The notes beneath the pieces were generated by a model, which had not been told where the DNA came from, did not search any database, and saw only the letters and a program-made list of their open reading frames with translations. Below, one piece after another: positions 17,425 to 26,513 of a stretch of DNA of 64,000 bases. The stretch is from an uncultured Acetatifactor sp. (GTDB taxonomy: Bacteria > Bacillota > Clostridia > Lachnospirales > Lachnospiraceae): NCBI GenBank assembly GCA_947624245.1, contig CANQJL010000010.1, positions 1 to 64,000 of the forward strand, written 5' to 3'. How positions within the stretch are numbered: the first letter of the stretch is position 1; every line of letters begins with the position of its first letter. The translations under genes were made by a program, and so were the position numbers.

Positions 17425-19101
17425 ATGTATTACATGAGCGAGACGGAATCAAAAAATTTTATTGAAGTGCTGATAGATAAAGATCTGGCGGACGGCGTCT
17501 ACGACACGGTCCACACGCGCTTCCCGCCGGAACCCAACGGATATCTCCATATCGGCCATGCCAAGAGTATTCTGTTGAATTACGGGCTGGCGCAGAAATA
17601 TAACGGCAAGTTCAACATGCGCTTTGACGACACCAATCCCACCAAGGAGGATATCGAGTTCGTGGAATCCATCAAAGAGGATATCCAGTGGCTGGGCGCC
17701 GATTGGGAGGACAGACTGTTCTTCGCATCCGATTACTTCGGCCAGATGTACGAGGCGGCGGTGAAGCTGATCAAAAAGGGCAAGGCCTATGTGTCCGACC
17801 TGACGGCGGAGCAGATCAAGGAGTATCGCGGAAGCCTGACGGAGCCCGGCAGGGAGGATCCCTTCAGCGGACGCAGCGTGGAGGAGAATCTCAAGCTGTT
17901 CGAGGAGATGAGAGAGGGAAAATACGCGGACGGGGAGAAGGTGCTGCGCGCCCGCATCGACATGGCGTCTCCCAATATGAATATGCGGGATCCCGTGATC
18001 TATCGCGTGGCGCACATGACGCACCACAACACGAAAGACGCATGGTGCATCTATCCCATGTATGATTTCGCGCACCCCATAGAGGACGCCATCGAAGGCA
18101 TCACGCACTCTATCTGTACCCTGGAGTTCGAGGATCACAGACCTCTGTACGATTGGGTGGTAAGGGAGCTGGAGTACCCCGTTCCCCCCAGACAGATCGA
18201 GTTCGCAAAGCTTTATCTCAAGAATGTGGTGACGGGAAAGCGATACATTAAGAAGCTGGTGCAGGAGGGCATCGTAGACGGCTGGGACGATCCCAGGCTT
18301 GTGTCCATCGCAGCGCTGAGACGGCGCGGTTTCACGCCGGAATCCATCAAGATGTTCGTGGAGCTGTGCGGGGTATCCAAGGCAAATTCCATTGCGGACT
18401 ATGCGGCGCTTGAGTACTGTATCAGAGAGGATCTGAAGCCCAAGGTCCCCCGCTATATGGCGGTGCTGGATCCCGTCAAACTGATTATCGACAACTATCC
18501 GGAGGGACAGACGGAAATGCTGTCCGCGGTCAATAATCCGGAGAACGAGGCCTTGGGAAGCAGGGAAATCCCCTTCGGCCGGGAGCTGTATATTGAGCGG
18601 GAGGATTTCATGGAGGAGCCTCCGAAAAAGTATTTCCGCCTGTTCCCCGGCAACGAAGTGCGGCTGATGAATGCGTATTTTGTGACTTGCACGGGCTGCG
18701 TGAAGGATGAGAGCGGGCGTGTCGTGGAAGTGCACTGCACCTACGACCCCGCGTCCAGAGGCGGCAACAGCCCCGACGGCAGGAAGGTCAAGGGCACCAT
18801 TCACTGGGTGGCGGCAGACACGGCGCTGACGGCGCAGGCAAGGCTCTATGAGAATATCATCGACGAGGAGAAGGGCGTCTACAATGAGGACGGCAGCCTG
18901 AACTTAAATCCCAATTCGCTGACCGTGATGAGGGAGTGCAAGCTGGAACCCGCGTTTGCGGGCGTGAAGGCCTACGACAGATTCCAGTTCGTCAGACAGG
19001 GCTTCTTCTGCGTGGATGCAAAGGACTCCACAGACGACATGCCGGTGTTCAACCGTATCGTCTCTCTCAAGAGTTCCTTTGTGCTGCCGAAACAGGATTG
19101 A
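17425..19101 (+). CDS. glnS: Glutaminyl-tRNA synthetase
   Basis: Class I synthetase that attaches glutamine directly to tRNA-Gln. The 558-residue length is typical. The HIGH motif appears in [15 protein letters not shown] (residues 34-48), GlnRS-specific blocks in [11 protein letters not shown] and [16 protein letters not shown], and the KMSKS equivalent as TGKRYIKKL followed by DGWDDPRL. The beta-barrel anticodon domain ends near [11 protein letters not shown]. Starts at 17425 or 17434 (MSETES) are both possible; GGAAAGG and AAGG lie upstream. It starts 35 nt after the TIR gene. Its presence means Gln-tRNA does not have to be made by GatCAB in this organism. Confidence 0.96.
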   Translation: MYYMSETESKNFIEVLIDKDLADGVYDTVHTRFPPEPNGYLHIGHAKSILLNYGLAQKYNGKFNMRFDDTNPTKEDIEFVESIKEDIQWLGADWEDRLFFASDYFGQMYEAAVKLIKKGKAYVSDLTAEQIKEYRGSLTEPGREDPFSGRSVEENLKLFEEMREGKYADGEKVLRARIDMASPNMNMRDPVIYRVAHMTHHNTKDAWCIYPMYDFAHPIEDAIEGITHSICTLEFEDHRPLYDWVVRELEYPVPPRQIEFAKLYLKNVVTGKRYIKKLVQEGIVDGWDDPRLVSIAALRRRGFTPESIKMFVELCGVSKANSIADYAALEYCIREDLKPKVPRYMAVLDPVKLIIDNYPEGQTEMLSAVNNPENEALGSREIPFGRELYIEREDFMEEPPKKYFRLFPGNEVRLMNAYFVTCTGCVKDESGRVVEVHCTYDPASRGGNSPDGRKVKGTIHWVAADTALTAQARLYENIIDEEKGVYNEDGSLNLNPNSLTVMRECKLEPAFAGVKAYDRFQFVRQGFFCVDAKDSTDDMPVFNRIVSLKSSFVLPKQD

Positions 19102-19142
19102 CGGCGATGTTTTTTTGAATATAAAAAGATGGGAGTAAAGGT

Positions 19143-19991
19143 ATGGGAATATTGTCAGGATTGGACGGCTTGGGATTAGGCAGTCTGGAAAATATGGATA
19201 TCTTCGCGGACGAAGAAAAGGAGAAGGCTGCCGTCAAGGCGAAAGCGGCCGCTGCGGCCAAGACGGAGGAGAAGGATATCGTTTTCGACAGGACCTATGA
19301 ATGTCCCGTCTGCGGTCTGCACTTTCCGTCCAAGGCTGTGAAGACCGGCAAGGCGAAGCTTTTGGGTACGGACTCCGATCTGCGGGCGAAGTACGACATC
19401 ATCGATCCGGGGAAATACGATGTGATATTGTGTCCCAAATGCGGATATGCGGCGCTGGGAAGATTCTTCGACAAGATCACGCATCCCCAGGTGAATCTGA
19501 TCAAGGAGAAGATCAGCCCCACCGTGCAGGTCCCCGAGTACGACGATCCGATCTACACCTATCCGGAGGCCCTCGAGCGATATAAACTGGCGCTGATCAA
19601 CGCTGTAGTAAAGAAGGCCCGGGCCAGCGAAAAGGCATATATCTGTTTAAAGAGCGGCTGGGTGGTAAGAGGATATAAGGAGAGCCTGCAGGCGGAGGAA
19701 AGTCCAGACGGCAAGCTGATCGCAGAGCTGGAGAAGCAGGAGAACGAGTACCTTCAGAATGCCTACAAAGGGTTCGTGGAGGCGCGGCAGTCCGAGAGCT
19801 TTCCCATGTGCGGCATGGACGAGACCACTGTGGACTATCTGCTGGCTGTGCTGGCAGTGCGCTTTAAGAAATATGACGTGGCCGGAAGAATGGTGGCGTC
19901 CATTCTGGGGTCGCCTTCTGCAAATCCCCGCATGAAAGATAAGGCAAGGGATCTGAAGGAAGAAATATTGAAGGAACTGAAAAAGAAATAG
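19143..19991 (+). CDS. DUF2225 zinc-ribbon-like protein
   Basis: A 282-residue protein matching the DUF2225 pattern: CPVCG (Cys54, Cys57) and CPKCGYAALGRFFDKI (Cys97, Cys100), which probably hold one zinc ion, followed by a helical TPR-like region (EALERYKLALINAVVKKARASEKAYICLKSGW). An Ala/Lys-rich linker (about 28-42) separates a short N-terminal peptide. No catalytic motif or membrane segment is seen. The start follows GGGAGTAAAGGT. It is 41 nt after glnS and 12 nt before the MocR gene, so may share a transcript. Function is unknown. Confidence 0.85.
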   Translation: MGILSGLDGLGLGSLENMDIFADEEKEKAAVKAKAAAAAKTEEKDIVFDRTYECPVCGLHFPSKAVKTGKAKLLGTDSDLRAKYDIIDPGKYDVILCPKCGYAALGRFFDKITHPQVNLIKEKISPTVQVPEYDDPIYTYPEALERYKLALINAVVKKARASEKAYICLKSGWVVRGYKESLQAEESPDGKLIAELEKQENEYLQNAYKGFVEARQSESFPMCGMDETTVDYLLAVLAVRFKKYDVAGRMVASILGSPSANPRMKDKARDLKEEILKELKKK

Positions 19992-20003
19992 GTTATATGC
20001 AAA

Positions 20004-21425
20004 ATGTATGAAATGACGATCCGGCTTCGCACAGACGGCGGTAAATGTCTGTACGAGCAGATATACGAGCATATTAAGAGTGAGATCAGAGACGGGAAGC
20101 TGCTGGCAGGTGAGCGGCTTCCCTCTACGCGTTTTTTGGCGGAGTATCTTCAGGTGGCAAGGAGCACGGTGGATTACGCCTACGGTCAGCTCCTGACGGA
20201 GGGCTATATTGAGTCCAGGCCCTGCAGAGGGTATTTCGTCTGTCCCATCGAGGAGCTGTTCCGTCTGGAAGGGCAGAACCGGACGCGGCCGGAGGAGACC
20301 CCGGGGGAGGCGCAAAAAGAGGATTCCGGCGCGGCGGCATACCGGTGGGACTTTTCTCCCTATGACATTGATATGTCCGGTTTTCCCTTCAGCGTCTGGA
20401 AGAAGATCACCAAGAATATCCTGACTTACGCGAACAGCGATCTGTTTTCCCGCGGCGAGGCGCAGGGCGACTATGAGCTGCGGACCACCATCGGCCGCTA
20501 TCTGCACTCCTCCAGAGGCGTCAACTGCAGGCCGGAGCAGATCATTGTCGGCGCCGGCAACGACTACCTCCTGCTTTTGCTGGAAAAGATTCTGGGGCGT
20601 CATGTCCGGATCGCCATGGAGAATCCCACTTACGCCAGATCCTATCGGATCTTCCGCTCCTTCGCCTACGACATTGTCACGGTGGACATGGACGGTCAGG
20701 GAATGCGCGTGGAACCGCTGGAGCGGGAAAATGTCAGAGCGGCTTACGTGATGCCCTCCCACCAGTTTCCCACCGGCGTGGTGATGCCGATCAGGAGACG
20801 GCTGGAGCTGTTGAAATGGGCTGCGGGCGCACCGGACCGCTATCTGATCGAGGACGATTACGACAGTGAATTCCGCTTTCGGGGGAAACCCATACCTGCG
20901 CTGCAGGCGTCTGACGAGATGGGAAAGGTGATTTATCTGGGAAGCTTTTCCAAGGCCATCGCTCCCGCTATCCGCGTCAGCTTTATGGTCCTTCCCGAGC
21001 CGCTTCTGGAGAGATACAGGAGAGACTGTTCCTTCTACTCCTGCACGGTGTCCAGAATTGACCAGAGTATTCTGAACGAGTTCATCAGGGACGGATATTT
21101 CGAGCGGCACCTGAACAAGATGCGGAAGATATACAGAGCCAAGCATGAGCTTTTGTTGGAGCTGCTGGTTCCCTTTCAAAAGAAGTTTATCGTTTCGGGA
21201 GAGAACGCGGGACTGCACCTTTTATTGACGGCCAGGACAGCCGCGGACGAAGAGACGCTGGTGCGCCTTGCCGGCGAGCAGGGCGTGAGAGTGTACGGCC
21301 TGTCCGAGGATATGGCGAAGGAGCCGGCGGGAAAGGCATCGGTGCTGCTGGGCTTCGGCGGGCTTGACGCCGAACAGATCAGGGAGGGAGTGGAAAGGCT
21401 GAAAACAGCCTGGAACATCAAATAA
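20004..21425 (+). CDS. MocR/PdxR-type transcriptional regulator
   Basis: A 473-residue fusion of an N-terminal GntR winged helix (residues about 10-75; SEIRDGKLLAGERLPSTRFL and LQVARSTVDYAYGQLLTEGY) with a fold-type-I aminotransferase-like domain. The PLP lysine is Lys317 in LGSFSKAIAPAIR, and the cofactor aspartate lies in EDDYDSEFRF. MocR proteins sense PLP or amino-donor ligands and control nearby vitamin B6, GABA or transporter genes. No pyridoxal synthase genes are in this window, so the target is unknown. It starts 12 nt after the DUF2225 gene behind only a weak GG-containing site and ends at a strong terminator. Confidence 0.92.
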   Translation: MYEMTIRLRTDGGKCLYEQIYEHIKSEIRDGKLLAGERLPSTRFLAEYLQVARSTVDYAYGQLLTEGYIESRPCRGYFVCPIEELFRLEGQNRTRPEETPGEAQKEDSGAAAYRWDFSPYDIDMSGFPFSVWKKITKNILTYANSDLFSRGEAQGDYELRTTIGRYLHSSRGVNCRPEQIIVGAGNDYLLLLLEKILGRHVRIAMENPTYARSYRIFRSFAYDIVTVDMDGQGMRVEPLERENVRAAYVMPSHQFPTGVVMPIRRRLELLKWAAGAPDRYLIEDDYDSEFRFRGKPIPALQASDEMGKVIYLGSFSKAIAPAIRVSFMVLPEPLLERYRRDCSFYSCTVSRIDQSILNEFIRDGYFERHLNKMRKIYRAKHELLLELLVPFQKKFIVSGENAGLHLLLTARTAADEETLVRLAGEQGVRVYGLSEDMAKEPAGKASVLLGFGGLDAEQIREGVERLKTAWNIK

Positions 21426-21428
21426 AAA

Positions 21429-21455
21429 AGCGCCGCTTTCCTGCGGCGCTCTTTC
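21429..21455. terminator. Bidirectional terminator after the MocR gene
   Basis: A perfect 8-bp GC-rich stem (AGCGCCGC 21429-21436, GCGGCGCT 21443-21450) follows A-rich sequence and precedes CTTTCTGTCT. It ends the plus-strand operon and probably also the opposing small gene that stops at 21471. Confidence 0.85.
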
Positions 21456-21470
21456 TGTCTCGTTTCATAC

Positions 21471-21821
21471 TCAATTATCGTTGATGGGAGGCTCCTCCTC
21501 GGTGGCGTCCTCCTCGTCGAAAAACTCCTCTACATCGGCATCTGCCTTTTGTTCTTCCTTTGCGGCAGACTCGGTTTTCTCCGCGCTCTGAGCGACCTGA
21601 TTGAGAGGAACGAAGGAATCCTTTTCCGCATCGGATGTCAGGGGAACGTAATTTCTGGAGGAATCCGTATCCTCGTCGAGATCTTCGCTGAAATCGTCGT
21701 AATCATCGTCCTCCGGCGACAGTTCAACGGCGTCCTTCTTACGCATATAGTAGTAAACAGCAGCGGCAGCACTGCCGACAGCAGCGGTGAAAAGCAGGAA
21801 TTTCCCAAATTTCTTTGCCAT
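21471..21821 (-). CDS. Small membrane protein with acidic tail
   Basis: A 116-residue protein of unknown function. One membrane segment (about residues 6-25, FGKFLLFTAAVGSAAAAVYY) is followed by MRKKD and then by about 85 residues dominated by Asp and Glu (PEDDDYDDFSEDLDEDTD and a C-terminal FFDEEDATEEE). The tail looks disordered. The orientation of the membrane segment is uncertain. The Shine-Dalgarno site AAAGGAG precedes the ATG. Such short acidic membrane proteins are often seen in Clostridia but have no assigned role that I know. Confidence 0.7.
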   Translation of the reverse strand: MAKKFGKFLLFTAAVGSAAAAVYYYMRKKDAVELSPEDDDYDDFSEDLDEDTDSSRNYVPLTSDAEKDSFVPLNQVAQSAEKTESAAKEEQKADADVEEFFDEEDATEEEPPINDN

Positions 21822-21949
21822 AGTGTACGTACTCCTTTCGGTTGGTTAATTTTACCAGCTGATACTTTATTACTATTCTAATACTATTTTGTGAAAATGA
21901 AAAGGGAATATGTGTTTATTTTAGAAAAAATTTATGCGGACCGCAAAAA

Positions 21950-21978
21950 TTGACCGGTCAGGACAATTAAACTATTGA
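21950..21978 (+). promoter_or_regulatory. putP-tetR promoter with palindromic operator
   Basis: TTGACC (21950-21955) and TATTGA (21973-21978) are 17 nt apart. The perfect palindrome TGACCGGTCA (21951-21960) lies on the -35 box and has the size and symmetry of a TetR-family operator. A second pair based on TTGACA 21975-21980 has no good -10 at 17 nt. Regulation by the TetR gene at 23513 is inferred. Confidence 0.6.
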
Positions 21979-22052
21979 CAACAGCGCATTAATGTGTGAA
22001 AGTATTAAAGTGAAGAATTTGTCAAAAGAGATACAGTAAGGAGTATTGTAGT

Positions 22053-23507
22053 ATGAATACCGTAGAAATTGCAGTTTTTGTCGTATACCTGATCTTTATG
22101 TTAGGGGTCGGGGTCTATTTTTTCTTCAAGGATAAGAGCGGCGGCGAGAAGACTTACTTCCTGGGCGGCCGTAAGATGGGAGCCTGGGTGGCGGCGCTGT
22201 CCGCCGGAGCCTCCGATATGAGCGCCTGGGTGCTCATGGGCCTTCCCACCTCTATCTATGCGCTGGGCATGGGGCAGCTGTGGATTCCTATCGGCCTCGC
22301 CATCGGCTACACCGTAAGCTGGCTGGTGGAAGCCCCCAGACTCAGAAAGTTTTCCATTGTGGCGGGAGATTCCATCACCGTGCCGCAGTATCTGACCAAC
22401 CGTTTTCTGGCGAAGTCCAAATTTCTCCAGATCATTTGTGCGGTGGTCTTCCTCTTTGCCTACACCATCTATTCCGCGTCCAGTATCAAGGCGTGCGGCA
22501 CTCTCTTTAACACGGTGATCGGCGTAGACGCCAATGTGGCCATGTACATAGCGGCGATCATCATTGTGAGCTACACGTTCCTGGGCGGATTTTCTGCCGT
22601 GTGCTGGACCGATTTCTTTCAGGGCCTGCTGATTCTGGGCTCCATGCTGATCGCGCCGATTTTTGCCTGCGCCATGCTGGATGCCTCCGCCGCAGCGGCG
22701 GCGATGCCTGCGGGCTTCTGGAATCCCTTCTCCGACTGGCGGGACGTTGTGTCGGGTCTGGCGTGGGGGCTGGGGTATTTCGGTATGCCCCATATCATCA
22801 TACGATTCATGTCCATCAAGTCGCAAAAGGACCTGAAAAAGTCGGCCAAGATCGGCATCGCATGGACTTATCTGATTTTGATCTTCGCGGCCGTGATCGG
22901 TATCGTGGGCCGTATGTTCTTGGGATATGACGAGAACATCAACAGTAATTCGCTGGTCTTCATCTCCATGGTGAGAAGCATCTTCCCCAGCCTGATCTCC
23001 GGCGTGCTGCTCTCCGCAGTGCTGGCGGCGTCTATGAGTACGGCGGACAGCCAGCTTTTGGCGGCGTCCTCGGCATTTGCCAGCGATGTGTATAAGCCCG
23101 TGATCCGAAAGAACAAAGCGGGAGAAAAGGAACAGATCTGGGTGGGCAGGCTGGTAGTGCTTGCCGTTGCGGTGGTGGCGCTGATCGTGGCCTCTAATCC
23201 CAACAGCGGCTCCATTATGGACCTTGTGACCAACGCCTGGGGCGTATTCGGCGCGGCCTTCGGACCTGCGATCATGCTCAGCCTGTTCTGGAAGCGTTTT
23301 AACTTCGCAGGCGCCGTCACGGGAATTCTGGTGGGCGCCGTTGTGGATATCGGCTGGATCGTTCTGCTCTCCTCTACCGGAGTATATGAGCTTTTTCCCG
23401 GATTTGCGGCCGGCCTGATCGCCGCTGTAGCGGCGACTCTGTGCACAAAGGAGCCCTCGGCCGAAGTGCAGCAGCTCTTTGAAGATGCGGTACAGTATAA
23501 GGAGTAA
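22053..23507 (+). CDS. putP: Sodium/proline symporter family transporter
   Basis: A 484-residue sodium:solute symporter with about 13 membrane segments, closest by eye to PutP, which takes up proline with Na+. Family signatures include TYFLGGRKMGAWVAALSAGA, SDMSAWVLMGLP, FRKFSI-like LRKFSIVAGDSITVPQYL, and the sodium-site segment ISGVLLSAVLAASMSTADSQ. The start follows AAGGAGTATTGT. A TetR regulator starts 5 nt after the stop, and a palindrome overlies the promoter. Proline is the most likely substrate, but related symporters carry pantothenate or other solutes. Confidence 0.92.
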   Translation: MNTVEIAVFVVYLIFMLGVGVYFFFKDKSGGEKTYFLGGRKMGAWVAALSAGASDMSAWVLMGLPTSIYALGMGQLWIPIGLAIGYTVSWLVEAPRLRKFSIVAGDSITVPQYLTNRFLAKSKFLQIICAVVFLFAYTIYSASSIKACGTLFNTVIGVDANVAMYIAAIIIVSYTFLGGFSAVCWTDFFQGLLILGSMLIAPIFACAMLDASAAAAAMPAGFWNPFSDWRDVVSGLAWGLGYFGMPHIIIRFMSIKSQKDLKKSAKIGIAWTYLILIFAAVIGIVGRMFLGYDENINSNSLVFISMVRSIFPSLISGVLLSAVLAASMSTADSQLLAASSAFASDVYKPVIRKNKAGEKEQIWVGRLVVLAVAVVALIVASNPNSGSIMDLVTNAWGVFGAAFGPAIMLSLFWKRFNFAGAVTGILVGAVVDIGWIVLLSSTGVYELFPGFAAGLIAAVAATLCTKEPSAEVQQLFEDAVQYKE

Positions 23508-23512
23508 GCGGA

Positions 23513-24136
23513 ATGAACAGCAAGTTCTTTGATCTGAAAAAGGAAAAGCAGGACAGAATGATAAATGCCGCGCTTAAGATTTTTGCGCTCAGAGGCTACC
23601 GCCATGCCAGCACGGACGACATCGTGAAGGAGGCGGCTATCAGCAAAGGACTTCTGTTCCACTATTTCGGCAGTAAGCTGGGAGTGTACAGCTTTGTCTA
23701 CGATTACAGCGTCAGATTTTTGAATCTGGAAATGCGCTCTGCGGTGGACCCGAACGAAAAAGATCTGTTCGAGGTGATGAAGCAGACCGAGTTCGCCAGA
23801 ATGCACGCCATGCGCGCCTATCCCTATATGCAGCAGTTCTTGGACCGCGCTCTGTCTGAGGATGTAAGCGAAGCGCTTCTTGCGATCGAGGAGAAGAGGG
23901 GCGCGTTGGAGGAGGTCTCGGAAGGAATCTGCAGTCAGATAGATTATACGCAGCTTCCGCCCCGCATCGACGGGGAGAAGCTGCGCAAAATGCTTCAATA
24001 TGCTATGAAAGGATTGATGGCAGAGCGGTTTCGGAACGCCGCTTTTCAGCCGGATATGCTGTACAAAGAAATGTGCGATTATCTGGACACGATGAAAGGG
24101 ATCGTGTACGGTTCCGCCGCTACTTACTCATCTTAA
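23513..24136 (+). CDS. TetR/AcrR-family regulator
   Basis: A 207-residue repressor with a typical N-terminal helix-turn-helix (residues about 10-60: RMINAALKIFALRGYRHAST, DDIVKEAAISKGLLFHYFGS). The remaining helices form a ligand and dimer domain without recognisable specificity. It is 5 nt downstream of putP and so in the same operon; the palindrome at 21951-21960 is a plausible autoregulatory site. Its last 17 nt overlap the 3' end of the opposing DUF6062 gene. The inducing ligand is unknown; proline or a related solute is a guess from context. Confidence 0.92.
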   Translation: MNSKFFDLKKEKQDRMINAALKIFALRGYRHASTDDIVKEAAISKGLLFHYFGSKLGVYSFVYDYSVRFLNLEMRSAVDPNEKDLFEVMKQTEFARMHAMRAYPYMQQFLDRALSEDVSEALLAIEEKRGALEEVSEGICSQIDYTQLPPRIDGEKLRKMLQYAMKGLMAERFRNAAFQPDMLYKEMCDYLDTMKGIVYGSAATYSS

Positions 24137-24881
24137 AGGGGCCGTCCGCAGGATATCCCCCTTTTAATTTCTGCATACCTCTCTGAATGGCGTCCCTGGA
24201 ATTTTTCCAGTCGGCGTCTTTATTTTTGTAATCAAATTTTTCCACCAGCCACGCCACATCTTCCGCGACGCGCTCCATGTTCCGCTCCATGAGCGGCAGG
24301 ACCGTGTCGTAGAAGCCGGCCTTGTCGCGGTCAGAGAGCTTTGCGTCCGCCGCTTCGCACAGGTCTCCGAAATGGGTCAGGCAGAACCCTTTGCTCTTTC
24401 CGATCTTCTCGCGGAAGGCGTCGTCGTGCTTCCACAGGTAGAAGAACGTGTCCATATAGCGGGCGTAGGTGTCCTTGTACTGGCTGCATATGTAGCAGGA
24501 GGCTTCCTTTTCTCTGACCCAGACGCCGATGGCGTTGCCGCTTCCCTCCGCTTTCTTGAATTTATCCATAAGCGAACTCTTTGCGGGCTTGAAACCTGTG
24601 AAGGTGTTCTTCATCTCCCCGATCATCTTCTTGTAATGAGTCTTCAGGATCCAGGCGTTGCCCAGCGTATTGCCGTAGTCGAACATCTTTTGGAAATGGG
24701 TGCGGCAGAATCCGGCCTTGTCGGTCAGCTCCCTGATATCCGCCTCCATGTAGGAGGAACCGCTTCCCAGCACAAAATCCAACAGATCCTGCTCGATGCT
24801 CCTCTCGATATAGCAGAAGGGGCATTCGTCGTCTGCGTTCACCGCATCGTTCAGGGGAATGGTGTACAACTGTTCTTTCAT
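24120..24881 (-). CDS. DUF6062-like protein with two CxxC...CxTH modules
   Basis: A 253-residue soluble protein similar to the DUF6062 family of Lachnospiraceae. Two equivalent modules are visible. Module one has Cys20-x2-Cys23 (CPFC) and, 35 residues on, GFC59RTH62F. Module two has Cys129-x2-Cys132 (CYIC) and, 34 residues on, GFC167LTH170F. Each could bind one zinc ion (C-x2-C plus C-x2-H), so the protein is probably an internal duplication. The rest is helical and charged. The start follows AGAGAGG. It is monocistronic and overlaps tetR tail to tail by 17 nt. No function is established. Confidence 0.82.
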   Translation of the reverse strand: MKEQLYTIPLNDAVNADDECPFCYIERSIEQDLLDFVLGSGSSYMEADIRELTDKAGFCRTHFQKMFDYGNTLGNAWILKTHYKKMIGEMKNTFTGFKPAKSSLMDKFKKAEGSGNAIGVWVREKEASCYICSQYKDTYARYMDTFFYLWKHDDAFREKIGKSKGFCLTHFGDLCEAADAKLSDRDKAGFYDTVLPLMERNMERVAEDVAWLVEKFDYKNKDADWKNSRDAIQRGMQKLKGGYPADGPFKMSK

Positions 24882-25016
24882 AATGGAAATCCTCTCTTTG
24901 CAGATATTATCATTTTCTTTCAGTATAACATGAAAATATTTCGGAATAAAGACAATATTGTAACAATTTGTGGGAAAATGTGAGCGAAAATTAAGAATAT
25001 TTTAGTTGTAATGTTT

Positions 25017-25045
25017 TTGTTCAAAAGATACTATAGAGATATAGA
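25017..25045 (+). promoter_or_regulatory. Promoter of the MBOAT-SGNH-dipeptidase operon
   Basis: TTGTTC (25017-25022) and TATAGA (25040-25045) are 17 nt apart. An overlapping pair, TTGTAA with TACTAT 17 nt downstream, also exists about 11 bases earlier. Either would start transcription shortly before the TTG start at 25084. Confidence 0.55.
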
Positions 25046-25083
25046 GTTCTGGAAAGATGAAATAACGAAAGACGTGATGATTC

Positions 25084-26478
25084 TTGATATTCAGCAGTAT
25101 TGAATTTCTGCTCTGTTTCTTTCCGGTGTTCCTGCTCTGTTACAGTCTGACTCCCCGGAAACTGAAAAACGCGGCGCTGCTTCTAGGCAGTCTGATCTTC
25201 TATGCGTTCGGAGATGTCAGATCGCTGCCGATCCTAATGGCGTCGATATTGTTCAACTATTTTATCGGGCGCGGCATGGCGGAACCGGACAGGCGAAAGG
25301 GAGCATACGGGAAGCGGCAGAAGCGTAGAATAGAAAAGAAGAACAGAAGATTACTGGCGGCTGCGGTCGTGGTCAACATCGGCGTACTGTGCCTGTTCAA
25401 GTATCTGCCCGGCAGGGCGGGGCTGCCGCTTGGCATCAGCTTCTATACCTTTCAGGTGCTGTCCTATCTGATCGACGTGTACCGGGGAGAGCAGAAAAAG
25501 GAGCTCTCCTTTGTGCGCTTTGCCGCATATATTTCCATGTTTCCTCAGCTGGTGTCCGGCCCCATCGTACTATACGGGGAAGTGCGCAGCAAATTGTGGA
25601 ACCGCAGGTTCTGTGCAGAGACGCTTCAGGACGGCCTGAAGGTGTTCACCGCGGGGCTGGCGGCAAAGGTGCTGCTGGCGGACCGCATAGGGATCCTCTG
25701 GCACGACGTGCAGGTGACGGGATTTGAGAGCATCTCCACGCCGCTTGCCTGGCTGGGCGCCGTGGCCTTCTCCCTGAAGATATACTTTGACTTTTACGGG
25801 TACTCCCTGATGGCGGTAGGGCTGGGGCGGATTCTGGGATTTGAACTGCCGCAGAATTTCAGGGAACCTTACATGGCTGTGACCGTGCGGGATTTTTACC
25901 GCAGATGGCATATGACGCTGGGAAGATGGTTCTGCAAATATGTCTACATTCCCCTTGGCGGCAGCAGGAACGGGGAGCTGCGGACGGCGCTCAGTCTGCT
26001 GGCGGTCTGGTTCCTGACGGGCATATGGCACGGCAGTACCGCCAATTTTCTCATCTGGAGCATGATGCTGTGGCTGCTCATCGTCATGGAGCGGCAGGCG
26101 GAAAGAGCGGGGATCTTAAAGGCTCTTGACAGAGGCGCGCTCAGGGTGATTCCCCATCTGTATCTGTGGGCGGTGATCCCCGTGACGTGGATCTGCTTTG
26201 CCGTGACGGACGTGTCTCAGCTTCAGGTATATCTGGGCAGAATGTTCGGGCTGGTGCAGGGGCTTCGGGTCAGCGCCGGAGACTGGCGGAGGGCGCTGGA
26301 GACCTACTGGTATCTGTTCGGGGCTGGCTTCTTTGCCTGCACGCCGATATGCAGGAAGCTCTTTCGCCGGTGGAAGGACACGCCGGCGGGCATCGTCCTT
26401 TTGGCGGCGCTGTTCTGGCTGTGCGTCTGGAGGCTGCAGGTGGAGGGGAAAAATCCTTTCATGTATTTCGGCTTTTAG
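25084..26478 (+). CDS. MBOAT-family membrane O-acyltransferase
   Basis: A 464-residue polytopic membrane protein of the AlgI/DltB-like MBOAT family, which passes acyl groups across the membrane to cell-surface glycans. Family features include FSSIEFLLCFFPVFLLCYSL at the N-terminus, LPLGISFYTFQVLSYLIDVY, FPQLVSGPIV, NFREPYMAVTVRDFYRRWH and the catalytic histidine His316 in LTGIWHGSTANF. The start must be TTG 25084, because a stop codon lies in frame just upstream and MIFSSIEF is the usual N-terminus. A gene for an SGNH protein follows after 35 nt, the usual partner that attaches the acyl group outside. The acceptor polymer is unknown. Confidence 0.92.
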   Translation: MIFSSIEFLLCFFPVFLLCYSLTPRKLKNAALLLGSLIFYAFGDVRSLPILMASILFNYFIGRGMAEPDRRKGAYGKRQKRRIEKKNRRLLAAAVVVNIGVLCLFKYLPGRAGLPLGISFYTFQVLSYLIDVYRGEQKKELSFVRFAAYISMFPQLVSGPIVLYGEVRSKLWNRRFCAETLQDGLKVFTAGLAAKVLLADRIGILWHDVQVTGFESISTPLAWLGAVAFSLKIYFDFYGYSLMAVGLGRILGFELPQNFREPYMAVTVRDFYRRWHMTLGRWFCKYVYIPLGGSRNGELRTALSLLAVWFLTGIWHGSTANFLIWSMMLWLLIVMERQAERAGILKALDRGALRVIPHLYLWAVIPVTWICFAVTDVSQLQVYLGRMFGLVQGLRVSAGDWRRALETYWYLFGAGFFACTPICRKLFRRWKDTPAGIVLLAALFWLCVWRLQVEGKNPFMYFGF

Positions 26479-26513
26479 AGTAGGCGAGGAGATCTCGGGA
26501 AGGAAGAACGAAG

